From NCBI GenBank assembly GCA_016710745.1, contig JADJVB010000010.1:1116001-1180000 (forward strand): a stretch of 64,000 nt of DNA, in the 5' to 3' direction. The DNA comes from Chitinophagaceae bacterium (GTDB lineage: Bacteria > Bacteroidota > Bacteroidia > Chitinophagales > Chitinophagaceae). Positions within the stretch are counted from its first letter, which is position 1, and the number at the start of each line of letters is the position of its first letter. The position numbers were made by a program, and so were the translations under genes. The notes beneath the pieces are model-generated. The model was not told the origin of the DNA. It was given only the letters and a program-made list of their open reading frames with translations, and made no database searches. Of the stretch, positions 56,262 through 64,000 are shown piece after piece.

Positions 56262-57032
56262 ATGAACTTCAACCTTTCGCAAATACCCGAACGTAACACG
56301 AAACCCCGCGACCACGGCATTACCATGGTTATGGATAAAGGCCTGAGCGTAGAAGAAGCCCGGAACTTTATGAACGCTGCTCATCCGCATGTTGATGTGG
56401 TGAAACTTGGTTTCGGCACGTCTTATGTTACACCAAATCTGAAAGAAAAACTGGAAGTGTACAGGTCTTTTGATATGCCGATTTATTTTGGTGGTACCTT
56501 ATTTGAAGCATTTCTGATCAGAAATCAATTTGATGATTATGTAGAAGTTTGCAAGGAATTTGGTGTTGGCTTTATGGAAGTTAGCGACGGATCTATTGAA
56601 ATACCCCACGCCGAAAAATGCGGTTATATCGAAAAGCTGGCCAAACATGGCGTGGTATTGAGCGAAGTAGGCAGCAAGGATGCAGCCCATATTATTCCGC
56701 CCTATAAATGGATCGAACTGATGCGTGCCGAATTGGAAGCAGGATCCACCTATGTAATTGCCGAAGCCCGGGAAGCAGGTAATGTAGGTATTTACAGGGG
56801 TACGGGTGAGGTAAGGGAAGGCCTGGTGCAGGAAATACTTACCCAGATCCCCGAAGAAAAAATTATCTGGGAAGCACCTCAAAAAGCCCAGCAACTTTAC
56901 TTTTTAGAATTGATAGGCTGTAATGTAAACCTGGGCAATATTGCACCCAATGAAGTAATTCCTTTGGAAGCTATGCGCCTTGGCCTGCGTGGCGACACCT
57001 TCCATTTATATTTGAATAAAGAAACGGTGTAA
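56262..57032 (+). CDS. comA: Phosphosulfolactate synthase (ComA family)
   Basis: ComA adds sulfite to phosphoenolpyruvate, giving (2R)-phospho-3-sulfolactate. The 256-residue TIM-barrel-like protein has the family motifs GITMVMDKGLSVEEARNFMN, DVVKLGFGTSYV, YFGGTLFEAF, EVSDGSIEIPHAEKCGYIEKL, LSEVGSKDAA, IAEAREAGNVGIY, IIWEAPQKAQQLYFLELIGCNVNLGNI. In archaea this leads to coenzyme M; in Bacteroidota a link to sulfonates such as capnine-type sulfonolipids is conceivable but not demonstrated here. It overlaps aroE by one base (TAATG). Confidence 0.88.
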   Translation: MNFNLSQIPERNTKPRDHGITMVMDKGLSVEEARNFMNAAHPHVDVVKLGFGTSYVTPNLKEKLEVYRSFDMPIYFGGTLFEAFLIRNQFDDYVEVCKEFGVGFMEVSDGSIEIPHAEKCGYIEKLAKHGVVLSEVGSKDAAHIIPPYKWIELMRAELEAGSTYVIAEAREAGNVGIYRGTGEVREGLVQEILTQIPEEKIIWEAPQKAQQLYFLELIGCNVNLGNIAPNEVIPLEAMRLGLRGDTFHLYLNKETV

Positions 57033-57772
57033 TGAAGACCTACGGAACAATTGGATATCCTTTAACCCATTCTTTTTCCAGACAATATTTTACCGAAAAA
57101 ATTGAAGCAGAAGGGATTTCTGATTCCTTTTATTATTCGTTCCCATTATCAACCATTGAGGAATTTCCCGATCTGCTTAAGAATAACCCCACAATAATCG
57201 GATTGGCTGTTACGATACCTTACAAGGAAAAAATATTGAAATATGTTACGCAGCTGTCTGATGAAGTAAAGCAGATCGGCGCCGCTAATTGCATTAAAGT
57301 GAGGGGCAACATATTGACTGCTTATAATACCGACATAATCGGATTCGAAAAATCATTTATAAAAAGTTTGAGGCCGGTACATAAAAAAGCCCTGGTTTTG
57401 GGAACAGGAGGTGCGTCGAAAGCCGTGCAGTATGTATTGCGAAAGCTGGGTATCGATTTTCTGGTTGTTTCAAGACATGAGAACAAAGAAGTGCGTTGTA
57501 TTCAATACGATCAAATTAGCCCGGAATTGATCGGGGAATATAACATCATAATAAATGCAACGCCATTGGGCATGACACCTGCTGAAAACACTGCTGCCGA
57601 AATACCTTATTCCCTGTTAACACCCGATCATTATTTGTTCGACCTGGTGTATAAGCCTGCCAAAACCTTATTTCTGCAAAAAGGAGAGGAGCAGGGTGCC
57701 ACAATAATCAATGGATTTGAGATGTTGATCCTGCAGGCCGAAGAAAACTGGATCCGGTGGAATAAAGATTGA
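57032..57772 (+). CDS. aroE: Shikimate dehydrogenase
   Basis: Reduces 3-dehydroshikimate in the shikimate pathway. A 246-residue protein with GYPLTHSFSRQYF, TIPYKEKI (catalytic Lys), AANCIKV, YNTDIIGFEKS, and the NADP site VLGTGGASKAVQYVL; NATPLGMTP and FDLVYKP are present near the end. It is slightly shorter than E. coli AroE (272). It is translationally coupled to comA and ends 4 bp from the convergent thioesterase gene. Confidence 0.95.
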   Translation: MKTYGTIGYPLTHSFSRQYFTEKIEAEGISDSFYYSFPLSTIEEFPDLLKNNPTIIGLAVTIPYKEKILKYVTQLSDEVKQIGAANCIKVRGNILTAYNTDIIGFEKSFIKSLRPVHKKALVLGTGGASKAVQYVLRKLGIDFLVVSRHENKEVRCIQYDQISPELIGEYNIIINATPLGMTPAENTAAEIPYSLLTPDHYLFDLVYKPAKTLFLQKGEEQGATIINGFEMLILQAEENWIRWNKD

Positions 57773-57776
57773 TTTG

Positions 57777-58208
57777 TCAACCAGCTAAAATAGTCTTTAA
57801 TTTTTCGGGAATTGCGGCCACTTTTTTTGCATCATAATCATAACAGATCATACCGGTTTTAGCATTCGCCAATAAAATATTCTCGTCATTTCTTTCTGCA
57901 AAAAGTTGATAGTACAAGTCGAATCCAACGCGGGTTAGATCACCGGCACTGATTGTTACGGCTAACACATCGCCATAAAAAGACTCGTTCTTAAATTCCA
58001 GGGCCAGGTCGCTCATGATGAGTCCAACGCCTTCAATTTTTAATTCGCTATAGTGGTATTGTTTCAGCCATTGCATTCGGGCTTCATGAATGATACTCAC
58101 AAAAGCGTCGTTGCCTACATGATTGCCGTAGTTGATATCAGCAATGCGGATGGGAATAGAATAGGTTCCCATTATTTTTTCCGGAATGTCAATCTTGATC
58201 CTTGCCAT
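57777..58208 (-). CDS. Acyl-CoA thioesterase (hot-dog fold, FadM/YbgC-like)
   Basis: A 143-residue hot-dog thioesterase. The helix-bearing region IADINYGNHVGNDAFVSIIHEARMQWL resembles the family pattern with a glycine-asparagine-histidine active-site stretch in place of the usual DxxGHxN order (the D is at DINYGNHVGND). The core continues with EFKNESFYGDVLAVTISA and RVGFDLYYQLF. Substrate not determinable. It overlaps rdgB by 20 bp, forming an operon with it. Confidence 0.8.
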   Translation of the reverse strand: MARIKIDIPEKIMGTYSIPIRIADINYGNHVGNDAFVSIIHEARMQWLKQYHYSELKIEGVGLIMSDLALEFKNESFYGDVLAVTISAGDLTRVGFDLYYQLFAERNDENILLANAKTGMICYDYDAKKVAAIPEKLKTILAG

Positions 58209-58785
58209 AATACGTGTTCAAAAAATGAATTAGTTTTTCCATTGCTTTTTTACGGTGACTGAATTTATTCTTTTCGGTCATCTCCATTTCAGCAAAAGTT
58301 TTATCACTGCCGGTGGGTATAAAAACCGGGTCGTACCCAAAACCTTGATTACCCTTTCTTTCGCTGATAATTTTACCCGGACAAATACCTTCAAAAAAAT
58401 ATTCTTTTCCATCCAGTATCAGGGAGATTACGGTTCTGAAACGGGCAGCTTTGTTTTCAAAAGGATCAAGGTTGGTTAACAGCTTTTCCATGTTGTTCTC
58501 AAAATTACCACTTTCGCCTGCGTACCGGGCACTCTGTACACCCGGTTCGCCGTTCAGCGCTTCTACTTCGAGGCCGGTATCTTCGCTGAAACAATTTTTA
58601 CCGGTGAGGGAATTAATGGTCTTTGATTTTTCTGTTGCATTGGCTTCCAGTGTATCATGTGGCTCCGGAATATCAATATCAATACCCGCTTCTTTTAACG
58701 TGATAATATTAAAAATTTCACCCAATACGGCTCTTACTTCGTCAACTTTGTTTTGATTATTGGTGGCAAATATGAGGTTGTTCAT
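58189..58785 (-). CDS. rdgB: Non-canonical purine NTP pyrophosphatase
   Basis: HAM1/RdgB hydrolyses dITP and XTP to the monophosphates, protecting DNA from base deamination. A 198-residue protein with LIFATNNQNKVDEVR, ENCFSEDTGLEVEAL, GVQSARYAGE, GFGYDPVFIP and SHRKKAM, all standard motifs. It follows a small unknown gene after 14 bp and overlaps the thioesterase gene. Confidence 0.96.
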   Translation of the reverse strand: MNNLIFATNNQNKVDEVRAVLGEIFNIITLKEAGIDIDIPEPHDTLEANATEKSKTINSLTGKNCFSEDTGLEVEALNGEPGVQSARYAGESGNFENNMEKLLTNLDPFENKAARFRTVISLILDGKEYFFEGICPGKIISERKGNQGFGYDPVFIPTGSDKTFAEMEMTEKNKFSHRKKAMEKLIHFLNTYYGKDQD

Positions 58786-58799
58786 TATTTAATTTGTTC

Positions 58800-59300
58800 T
58801 CACAATGAAAAAATATTTTTCAGGCAGTTCCACAATTTTAATTTTTCTGCTTTGTCTTTTTGCAGGTCGTCTAATGATTTTGAAGAAAGATAAACCTGGT
58901 TATTAAAGTTCTGTACCTGGTAATGCGGAAACTGTAAGGGTAATTCCAGCGATTCGGTCAGTAATCCAAACAGGAATATTTTTTCAGCTTTTAACTGCTC
59001 TGTTATCGTTGTGTAATCCAGGTCCTGATTTTTCGAAACATTTATTAAAGCGATATCTGCCATACTTAATTTGCAGGCTGTTAATATGCCCAGTAAAAAA
59101 TTCAGTTCATCGTCGGGCAAATAGATAGATTCGGCAGCATTTACCAATATGGCGATCTTTTTTTGATTACTGCCTAAAAAGCTGATTTGCTCCGGTGGTT
59201 TGTCTGCTTCCGTTGCCTGGTTTGTATGTAAGTCATATAGAGATTTACTATATAAACTTTGAATTACAGTGGGCGGTAGTTGAAAATTATCTAAACTCAT
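58800..59300 (-). CDS. Conserved cytoplasmic protein, unknown
   Basis: A 166-residue protein starting at ATG 59300 (MSLDNFQLPP). The longer frame is rejected because its first part runs through the ilvE start. Features: IAILVNAAESIYLPDDELNFLLGIL, MADIALINVSKNQDL, IFLFGLLTESLELPLQFP, and a KLKLWNCLKNIFSL end resembling a clamp- or polymerase-binding tail, which is guesswork. No family recognised. Leads the operon with rdgB and the thioesterase. Confidence 0.72.
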   Translation of the reverse strand: MSLDNFQLPPTVIQSLYSKSLYDLHTNQATEADKPPEQISFLGSNQKKIAILVNAAESIYLPDDELNFLLGILTACKLSMADIALINVSKNQDLDYTTITEQLKAEKIFLFGLLTESLELPLQFPHYQVQNFNNQVYLSSKSLDDLQKDKAEKLKLWNCLKNIFSL

Positions 59301-59357
59301 TAAATGGTCAATTAAAATCTTGTTTTTTTCGTTTCTTTGTAGTAAAATTAACGAACA

Positions 59358-60422
59358 ATGATTGCAGCTGAAAAAATAAATATAACCAAAGCAGTACGAA
59401 GTAAACTTAAGGATATTAATCTGGAGAATATACCGTTCGGAAAATACTTCACAGATCATATGCTGGAAGTGGATTACGAGGATGGCGAGTGGAAGAATGC
59501 CGAGATCAAACCGTATCAACCTTTATTGCTGGACCCCTCCATTGCCGCCATTCATTATGGCCAGTCGATATTTGAAGGGATTAAAGCATATAAGAATGCG
59601 GATGGTGAAGCCTTTATTTTTCGTCCGTTGGAAAATTTCAAGCGGTTTAATATCTCTGCCGAAAGGATGGAAATGCCCCAGGTACCGGAAGAAATTTTCA
59701 TGGAAGGTATGCGCCTACTGGTTCAACTGGATAAAAACTGGATACCACAACAGGAAAATCATGCCTTGTATATCCGCCCTTTTATGTTCAGCTCCGATAA
59801 TATGATTGGCGTAAAACCCAGTGACAAGTATAAGTTTATGATCATTCTTTGTCCTTCGGGTCCTTATTATTCCGCCCCAATGCGTATTTATGTGGAGGAA
59901 CAGTATGTGAGAGCCGTTCCGGGAGGAGTGGGATATGCCAAGGCAGCCGGTAATTATGGGGCAGCCATGTATGCTACGGCCCAGGCTAAAAAGAAGGGTT
60001 ACGACCAGGTTTTATGGACAGATGCCTTTGAACATAAATTTGTTCAGGAATGCGGTACCATGAACGTATTTTTCATTATCGGCAACAAGGCCATTACGCC
60101 CGGGCTCGAAACCGGAACCATTTTAGCAGGCATTACCCGGGAAAGCGTTATTACTTTATTAAAGGAAATGGGACTGGAAGTAGAGGAGAGGCGCCTGAAT
60201 ATTGATGAAATAATAGAAGCTCACAAAGCCGGGCTGTTACACGAAGTTTTTGGAACAGGTACTGCGGCTACCATTTCACTCATTAAGGAACTGAGGTACA
60301 AAGATTATGTGATGGAATTCGACGTAAATAGCTGGAAAACAGCACCTGCGGTTAAAAATCAATTAACTGCTATCCGCTACGGCCAGGTACCCGATACCCA
60401 TGGCTGGATGCAGAAAATATAG
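59358..60422 (+). CDS. ilvE: Branched-chain amino acid aminotransferase
   Basis: Fold type IV PLP enzyme transaminating Leu, Ile and Val with 2-oxoglutarate. The 354-residue protein belongs to the longer BCAT group. The PLP lysine is Lys195 in GYAKAAGNYGAAM; other motifs are IHYGQSIFEGIKAY, YIRPFMFSSD, EVFGTGTAATI and GITRESVI. Divergent from the unknown gene at 58800 with a 57-bp gap. Terminator follows. Confidence 0.96.
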   Translation: MIAAEKINITKAVRSKLKDINLENIPFGKYFTDHMLEVDYEDGEWKNAEIKPYQPLLLDPSIAAIHYGQSIFEGIKAYKNADGEAFIFRPLENFKRFNISAERMEMPQVPEEIFMEGMRLLVQLDKNWIPQQENHALYIRPFMFSSDNMIGVKPSDKYKFMIILCPSGPYYSAPMRIYVEEQYVRAVPGGVGYAKAAGNYGAAMYATAQAKKKGYDQVLWTDAFEHKFVQECGTMNVFFIIGNKAITPGLETGTILAGITRESVITLLKEMGLEVEERRLNIDEIIEAHKAGLLHEVFGTGTAATISLIKELRYKDYVMEFDVNSWKTAPAVKNQLTAIRYGQVPDTHGWMQKI

Positions 60423-60447
60423 CCTTGAAAACTGATTTTTGATACTG

Positions 60448-60473
60448 AAACCGCCTTCAAATGCGGTTTTTTT
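60448..60473 (+). terminator. Terminator of ilvE
   Basis: AAACCGC, 8-base loop, GCGGTTT, then T-run. It lies 25 bp after the ilvE stop. Confidence 0.85.
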
Positions 60474-60512
60474 GATTAATGTGAATAAAATTTGATTTTT
60501 TTTAGTTTTAAG

Positions 60513-60544
60513 TTTCTCAAATCAAATTGTAAATCCTACCTTTG
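60513..60544 (+). promoter_or_regulatory. Promoter of rpsL-rpsG
   Basis: TACCTTTG (60537-60544), exact consensus, with TTTC in the -33 position at 60513-60516 (20-bp spacer). The rpsL ATG is 24 bp further. Confidence 0.6.
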
Positions 60545-60568
60545 CCGTCCGAAAATTAAAAGCACATA

Positions 60569-60943
60569 ATGCCTACAATTCAACAGTTAGTAAGAAAAGG
60601 AAGAGAAGTAATTAAAGCGAAAAGCAAGTCAAGGGCCCTGGATAGTTGTCCGCAGCGCCGTGGTGTTTGTACCAGGGTGTATACTACTACGCCTAAGAAG
60701 CCAAACTCGGCTTTACGTAAAGTTGCTAAAGTTCGTTTAACCAATAAAATTGAGGTTATTGCCTATATACCGGGTGAAGGTCACAATTTACAGGAGCACA
60801 GTATTGTATTGATCCGTGGTGGCAGGGTAAAAGATCTGCCAGGTGTGCGTTATCATATTGTACGTGGTAGTTTGGATACAGCCGGTGTTAAAGACCGTAA
60901 ACAAAGCCGTAGTAAGTACGGAACCAAAAGAGCTAAAAAATAA
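60569..60943 (+). CDS. rpsL: 30S ribosomal protein S12
   Basis: A 124-residue S12 of the decoding centre, starting MPTIQQLVRKGR. Lys43 (TPKKPNSAL) and Lys88 (GRVKDLPGV) are the wild-type residues at the classical streptomycin-resistance positions. The basic tail RSKYGTKRAKK is intact. It is the first gene of a short str-type operon; the gap to rpsG holds a 24-bp palindromic repeat. Confidence 0.98.
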   Translation: MPTIQQLVRKGREVIKAKSKSRALDSCPQRRGVCTRVYTTTPKKPNSALRKVAKVRLTNKIEVIAYIPGEGHNLQEHSIVLIRGGRVKDLPGVRYHIVRGSLDTAGVKDRKQSRSKYGTKRAKK

Positions 60944-60952
60944 ATTTTAAAA

Positions 60953-60976
60953 TGGTCTGACGTCCACGTCTGACCA
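60953..60976. repeat. 24-bp palindromic dispersed repeat, copy 2
   Basis: TGGTCTGACG and CGTCTGACCA flank TCCA, between rpsL and rpsG. Matches the reverse complement of the copy at 22988-23011 at 22 of 24 positions, including the unpaired central T-T. Confidence 0.8.
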
Positions 60977-60988
60977 AAATAAATAACA

Positions 60989-61456
60989 ATGAGGAAAACA
61001 CAACCGAAAAAGATACCCTTAGCACCAGATCCTAAGTTTAACGACAAACTGGTTACCCGTTTTGTTAACAACCTGATGTGGGCTGGTAAAAAAAGTGGAG
61101 CATACATTATATTTTATGATGCGTTAGACAAAGTGGCCAAGCAAACCGGTGAAGATGGATACGAGGTTTGGAAAAAGGCGTTGGCTAATATCACACCTGG
61201 TGTTGAAGTACGTAGCCGCCGTATTGGTGGTGCTACCTTCCAGATTCCTGCGGAGGTTCGTAGCGACAGAAAGGTTTCTTTGAGCATTAAGTGGATGATC
61301 AAGTACAGCCGCGACAGGAACGGACGCAGCATGGCTGATAAATTAGCCAATGAGATTGTTGCTGCAAGTAAAGGCGAAGGTGCATCTTTTAAAAAGAAAG
61401 AAGATACCCATCGTATGGCCGAAGCCAATAAGGCTTTTGCTCACTTCAGAATCTAA
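60989..61456 (+). CDS. rpsG: 30S ribosomal protein S7
   Basis: A 155-residue S7, normal length, with MRKTQPKKIPLAPDPKFND, VEVRSRRIGGATFQIP, RSMADKLANEIVAAS and the KKKEDTHRMAEANKAFAHFR end. It is followed by a terminator and not by fusA, so the usual rpsL-rpsG-fusA order is broken here. Confidence 0.98.
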   Translation: MRKTQPKKIPLAPDPKFNDKLVTRFVNNLMWAGKKSGAYIIFYDALDKVAKQTGEDGYEVWKKALANITPGVEVRSRRIGGATFQIPAEVRSDRKVSLSIKWMIKYSRDRNGRSMADKLANEIVAASKGEGASFKKKEDTHRMAEANKAFAHFRI

Positions 61457-61477
61457 TTATAGTTATTACCATATTCA

Positions 61478-61506
61478 AAGTCGCTCTGTAAAGAGCGGCT
61501 TTTTTG
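61478..61506 (+). terminator. Terminator of rpsL-rpsG
   Basis: AAGTCGCTCT pairs with AGAGCGGCTT (one G-T pair), followed by T-run. It lies 21 bp after rpsG. Confidence 0.85.
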
Positions 61507-61550
61507 TTATTGGCAGGAGGAAGCGGGCTTTTTGTGTATGAAGAATGCAA

Positions 61551-61570
61551 AATACCCTATACAGGGTATT
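61551..61570 (+). promoter_or_regulatory. Perfect short palindrome, possible operator
   Basis: AATACCCT, ATAC, AGGGTATT: a perfect 8-bp inverted repeat, 44 bp upstream of the protease gene start. No T-run follows, so a protein-binding site is more likely than a terminator. Confidence 0.45.
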
Positions 61571-61614
61571 ATGCGGTAACTATCATTCTGTTATTTTTGA
61601 AAAAAATTAATTAT

Positions 61615-63189
61615 ATGAAATTGCAGAAATTAGTGCTGATTTTTTCTTTATGTTATACCTGCTCTATTAACAGTTTTGCCCAACGCAGATTCGCCATGGG
61701 CGAAGTAATTGACATGGAATTGATTGCCAAAACCCCGCAAAAAGTGAGGGTATCTGAACGTAGTTTTCGTGGATTACCCACCAGTTTCTCGCTTGAAAAA
61801 TATTGTCCTACGCCCGGAGACCAGGGACAGTATGGCACCTGTACAGCCTGGGCCAACGGCTATGGGGTTGCCACTATTTTGTATGCCGCAACGCACGATT
61901 TAACAGATAAAGCCCTGATTAATAAATATGCCTTTTCGCCCACTTTTCTATATGAACAGATTAAGGACAATAAAGATTATAACTGCCAGTTTGGAAGCAG
62001 TATTATTAATGCGTTGCTCACCCTGATCGACAAGGGAGATGCAACACTTAGAACCACGCCTTATAAATGCGGATCAACCATTACAGAAACCGCAAAAAAC
62101 GAAGCAGTAAATTATAAGATAGCCGATGCCAGTTTTCTATTTGCAGCCAAAGGATATTCAAAAGATGATGCCTATTTAAAATCAAAAGAAGATGCAATTG
62201 ATCTTACCAAAAAAGCGTTAACTGAAGGAAGTCCGGTTTCCGTTTCATTTACTTTACCACAAAGTTTTTTAGATATAAAATCTGCTGTTTGGAATCCCGA
62301 TTCAAGGGAATCATCGGTTGATACAGCCTGGAAACATAATAAACATGCCATGTGTGTCATTGGTTATGATGATAAGAAGGCTGGCGGTGCATTTCAGGTA
62401 TTAAACAGTTGGGGATCCGATTGGGCCGACAAAGGGATGATCTGGATAAAGTATAATGATTTTGTAAGCTGGTGCAATTATGCCATACAATCATTTGCCA
62501 GTCCATATACCAAAGTGCCGGATGAGAAAAAAGAAGATCCAAAACCGGTTCCACCTGCGCCAGATCCCAAACCGGTTCCTGCGCCTGATCCCAAACCAAC
62601 ACCTGCTCCTGTTGCAGTTACGGGATTAAGCGGTAACATCGAGTTTAAATTAAACACAGGCGACGATATGCCGGTGACCAGAATAAGCAGCAGAAACCTG
62701 GTAGTAGAAGAAGAAAAATTGGCAGGGGAAGACCTGGTTGCCTACACCATGATGAACAGCTATACCAGCGGAACAAAATTCCGGTTTTACATGAATATCG
62801 ACAAGGAAGCGTATATCTATGCGTTTGCCACCGACCTTAGCGGAAAGATAAACAGGATATTGCCTTTTGATGATTTAACCAGTACACATGTTGGGGCCAA
62901 TACGGTGGTTGCCTTCCCCAGCGATACCAAAATAATCAAGATGGATGAGAACAAGGGGATTGACTATTTGTTGATACTCTACTCAAAAGAAAAATTAAAT
63001 ATGGAGGAGATGATGAATACTATGGGAAATAAACAAGGCGGTCTATCTTCTAAAATATTTGCTGCACTAGGCGATAAACTAATAAAGAAAGAAGGGATCA
63101 ATTACACCGGTACCCAGGTTGGCTTCGAAGTAAAAGCAAATGCAACCGGTTCCGTAGTGCCGTTGATGGTGGAGATAAAGCATAATTAA
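61615..63189 (+). CDS. Exported papain-like cysteine protease with DUF4384 domain
   Basis: A 524-residue protein from ATG 61615 (the longer frame upstream crosses the rpsG terminator). A signal peptide (MKLQKLVLIFSLCYTCSINS, cleavage near FAQ) is followed by a C1A-type domain: Gln70 and Cys76 in DQGQYGTCTAWA, His244 in NKHAMCVIGYDD, Asn264 in VLNSWGSDWADKG. A repeated DPKPVP linker (about 309-333) links to a C-terminal domain resembling DUF4384 (KFRFYMNIDKEAYIYAFATD, NRILPFDD, IDYLLILYSKEKLN). DUF4384 commonly accompanies caspase-like domains. The next gene, an exported propeller, follows after 17 bp; the two may form a surface or periplasmic system. Confidence 0.85.
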   Translation: MKLQKLVLIFSLCYTCSINSFAQRRFAMGEVIDMELIAKTPQKVRVSERSFRGLPTSFSLEKYCPTPGDQGQYGTCTAWANGYGVATILYAATHDLTDKALINKYAFSPTFLYEQIKDNKDYNCQFGSSIINALLTLIDKGDATLRTTPYKCGSTITETAKNEAVNYKIADASFLFAAKGYSKDDAYLKSKEDAIDLTKKALTEGSPVSVSFTLPQSFLDIKSAVWNPDSRESSVDTAWKHNKHAMCVIGYDDKKAGGAFQVLNSWGSDWADKGMIWIKYNDFVSWCNYAIQSFASPYTKVPDEKKEDPKPVPPAPDPKPVPAPDPKPTPAPVAVTGLSGNIEFKLNTGDDMPVTRISSRNLVVEEEKLAGEDLVAYTMMNSYTSGTKFRFYMNIDKEAYIYAFATDLSGKINRILPFDDLTSTHVGANTVVAFPSDTKIIKMDENKGIDYLLILYSKEKLNMEEMMNTMGNKQGGLSSKIFAALGDKLIKKEGINYTGTQVGFEVKANATGSVVPLMVEIKHN

Positions 63190-63206
63190 AAACGATTTAA
63201 AAAGTA

Positions 63207-64000
63207 ATGAAAAATATTTTTAAATTATCATTCCCAATAGTGTTTTTGATATTGGTGTCTGTTACTGTCAAGGCGCAAAGACCGGAACTGATAATTCCGG
63301 CAACGCATTCGGCAAAATCTGTCATTATTTCTCCCGACGATAAATGGCTGATCTCTGCGGGTAGTGAAGGTTTGAAAATATGGGATAATAAAACAGGCAG
63401 CCTGCTAAAGAACCTGACGCCGGGCCGTAAAAGCAATCTGCGTTTTAATGGGGGAAGCATCAACATGGCGGTTGATAATGCAAGCCGTTTACTGGCCATG
63501 CAGATAGAAGACAGCATCTACTTTTTCGACTTTGATAAATTTGCCATCACGAACCGCATAAAAGCAAATGGCAAAAGAACTGCTTTGGTCTTTTCGTTAG
63601 ACGGTACTGATTTATTTGCCGGTGGAACCAATGGCGAAAATTATGATACCTATATTCTTGAAAAAATTGGATTGGGTAACGGCAAAATAACAGTTATTCA
63701 AAAAATTGAAATCATTACCCAGGCCACACATGAAATAACCAAACTCAGCATTTCGCCGGATGGAAAGGACTTGTTGCTCTATGACCAGGTATTGGGTGGA
63801 TGGCTAGTTGATTTAACAACGAATTCAATCAAAAAATATTTCAGCGATAAGCTTTTCATTTATCCGGTTACTTATTTACCCAATGGCAATATCATCGCTT
63901 TTGGTGGCGAAAAGGAAAAGGTATTGAATGTGCTGGAACTCGACCGTATAACCTATCAGCCGCTGCGTAAATCAAAGAATCTTTTTAAAGATTTGTATGT
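63207..64000 (+). CDS. Exported WD40-like beta-propeller protein, truncated by window end
   Basis: An open frame from ATG 63207 to the window end without a stop (264 codons seen). Signal peptide (MKNIFKLSFPIVFLILVSVT, cleavage near VKAQ) then propeller-type repeats: HSAKSVIISPDDKWLISAGS, GLKIWDNKTGSLLKNL, ALVFSLDGTDLFAGGT, KLSISPDGKDLLLYDQ. The continuation may add a caspase-type or other domain, as in related Bacteroidota proteins; that cannot be seen here. Confidence 0.8.
   Translation, partial: MKNIFKLSFPIVFLILVSVTVKAQRPELIIPATHSAKSVIISPDDKWLISAGSEGLKIWDNKTGSLLKNLTPGRKSNLRFNGGSINMAVDNASRLLAMQIEDSIYFFDFDKFAITNRIKANGKRTALVFSLDGTDLFAGGTNGENYDTYILEKIGLGNGKITVIQKIEIITQATHEITKLSISPDGKDLLLYDQVLGGWLVDLTTNSIKKYFSDKLFIYPVTYLPNGNIIAFGGEKEKVLNVLELDRITYQPLRKSKNLFKDLY

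Noticed and set aside
59301..59519. N-terminal extension of the unknown protein at 58800
   Set aside because: The extension is antisense to the ilvE N-terminus and lacks coding character; the start at 59300 is used.

Overview
The window comes from a Bacteroidota chromosome, most likely family Chitinophagaceae. The evidence is the type IX secretion / gliding protein SprA, proteins with type A and type B T9SS C-terminal sorting regions, a SusC/SusD pair, an S25-type L25 gene, a Bacteroidota-type YidC, and promoters of the TAnnTTTG class instead of E. coli-type -10 boxes. No tRNA, rRNA, CRISPR array or prophage is visible.

Layout. 0.2-6.2 kb: odhB, an rRNA m5C methyltransferase, a secreted subtilase and fabH. 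6.2-14.2 kb: ruvA followed by the giant sprA gene. 14.2-24.2 kb: a small exported protein, an SDR, two tandem paralogous PKD/Ig-like proteins with type B sorting ends, an alpha/beta hydrolase and a DUF4105 protein. 24.3-29.6 kb: guaB, dprA and a TPR histidine kinase/LuxR regulator pair. 29.8-35.3 kb: an AT-rich accessory block with a repetitive YadA-head-like surface protein and several small exported proteins and lipoproteins. 35.3-41.9 kb: a PorE-like OmpA/PD40 protein, folD-queE, and an outer-membrane barrel pair. 42-47.8 kb: SusC/SusD/DUF1735 lipoprotein operon. 48-64 kb: mostly housekeeping genes (DUF3467, radC, prs, rplY, yidC, TPR protein, comA-aroE, thioesterase, rdgB, ilvE, rpsL-rpsG), ending with an exported papain-like protease/DUF4384 protein and the start of an exported beta-propeller protein.

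Functional themes. SprA is the T9SS outer-membrane translocon; the PorE-like protein is a candidate peptidoglycan-linked T9SS component; the subtilase and the two PKD proteins are predicted T9SS substrates. Most other accessory genes encode envelope or secreted proteins.

Sequence quality. At least eight genes (odhB, guaB, the histidine kinase, folD, queE, two small lipoproteins and a four-helix-bundle gene) are interrupted, and in each the reading frame is restored by adding one base, nearly always in a homopolymer. Several are normally essential, so most of these are probably under-called homopolymers in the assembly and not real pseudogenes. I annotate these genes across the break.

Non-coding structure. 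The most unusual signal is a set of intergenic arrays built from 7-bp units, three of them with the array repeated in inverted orientation. One inverted pair exactly fills the gap between a DUF3467 gene and radC and encloses a four-helix-bundle (S23-like) gene, which looks like a small cassette. A second, separate 24-bp palindromic repeat occurs twice.
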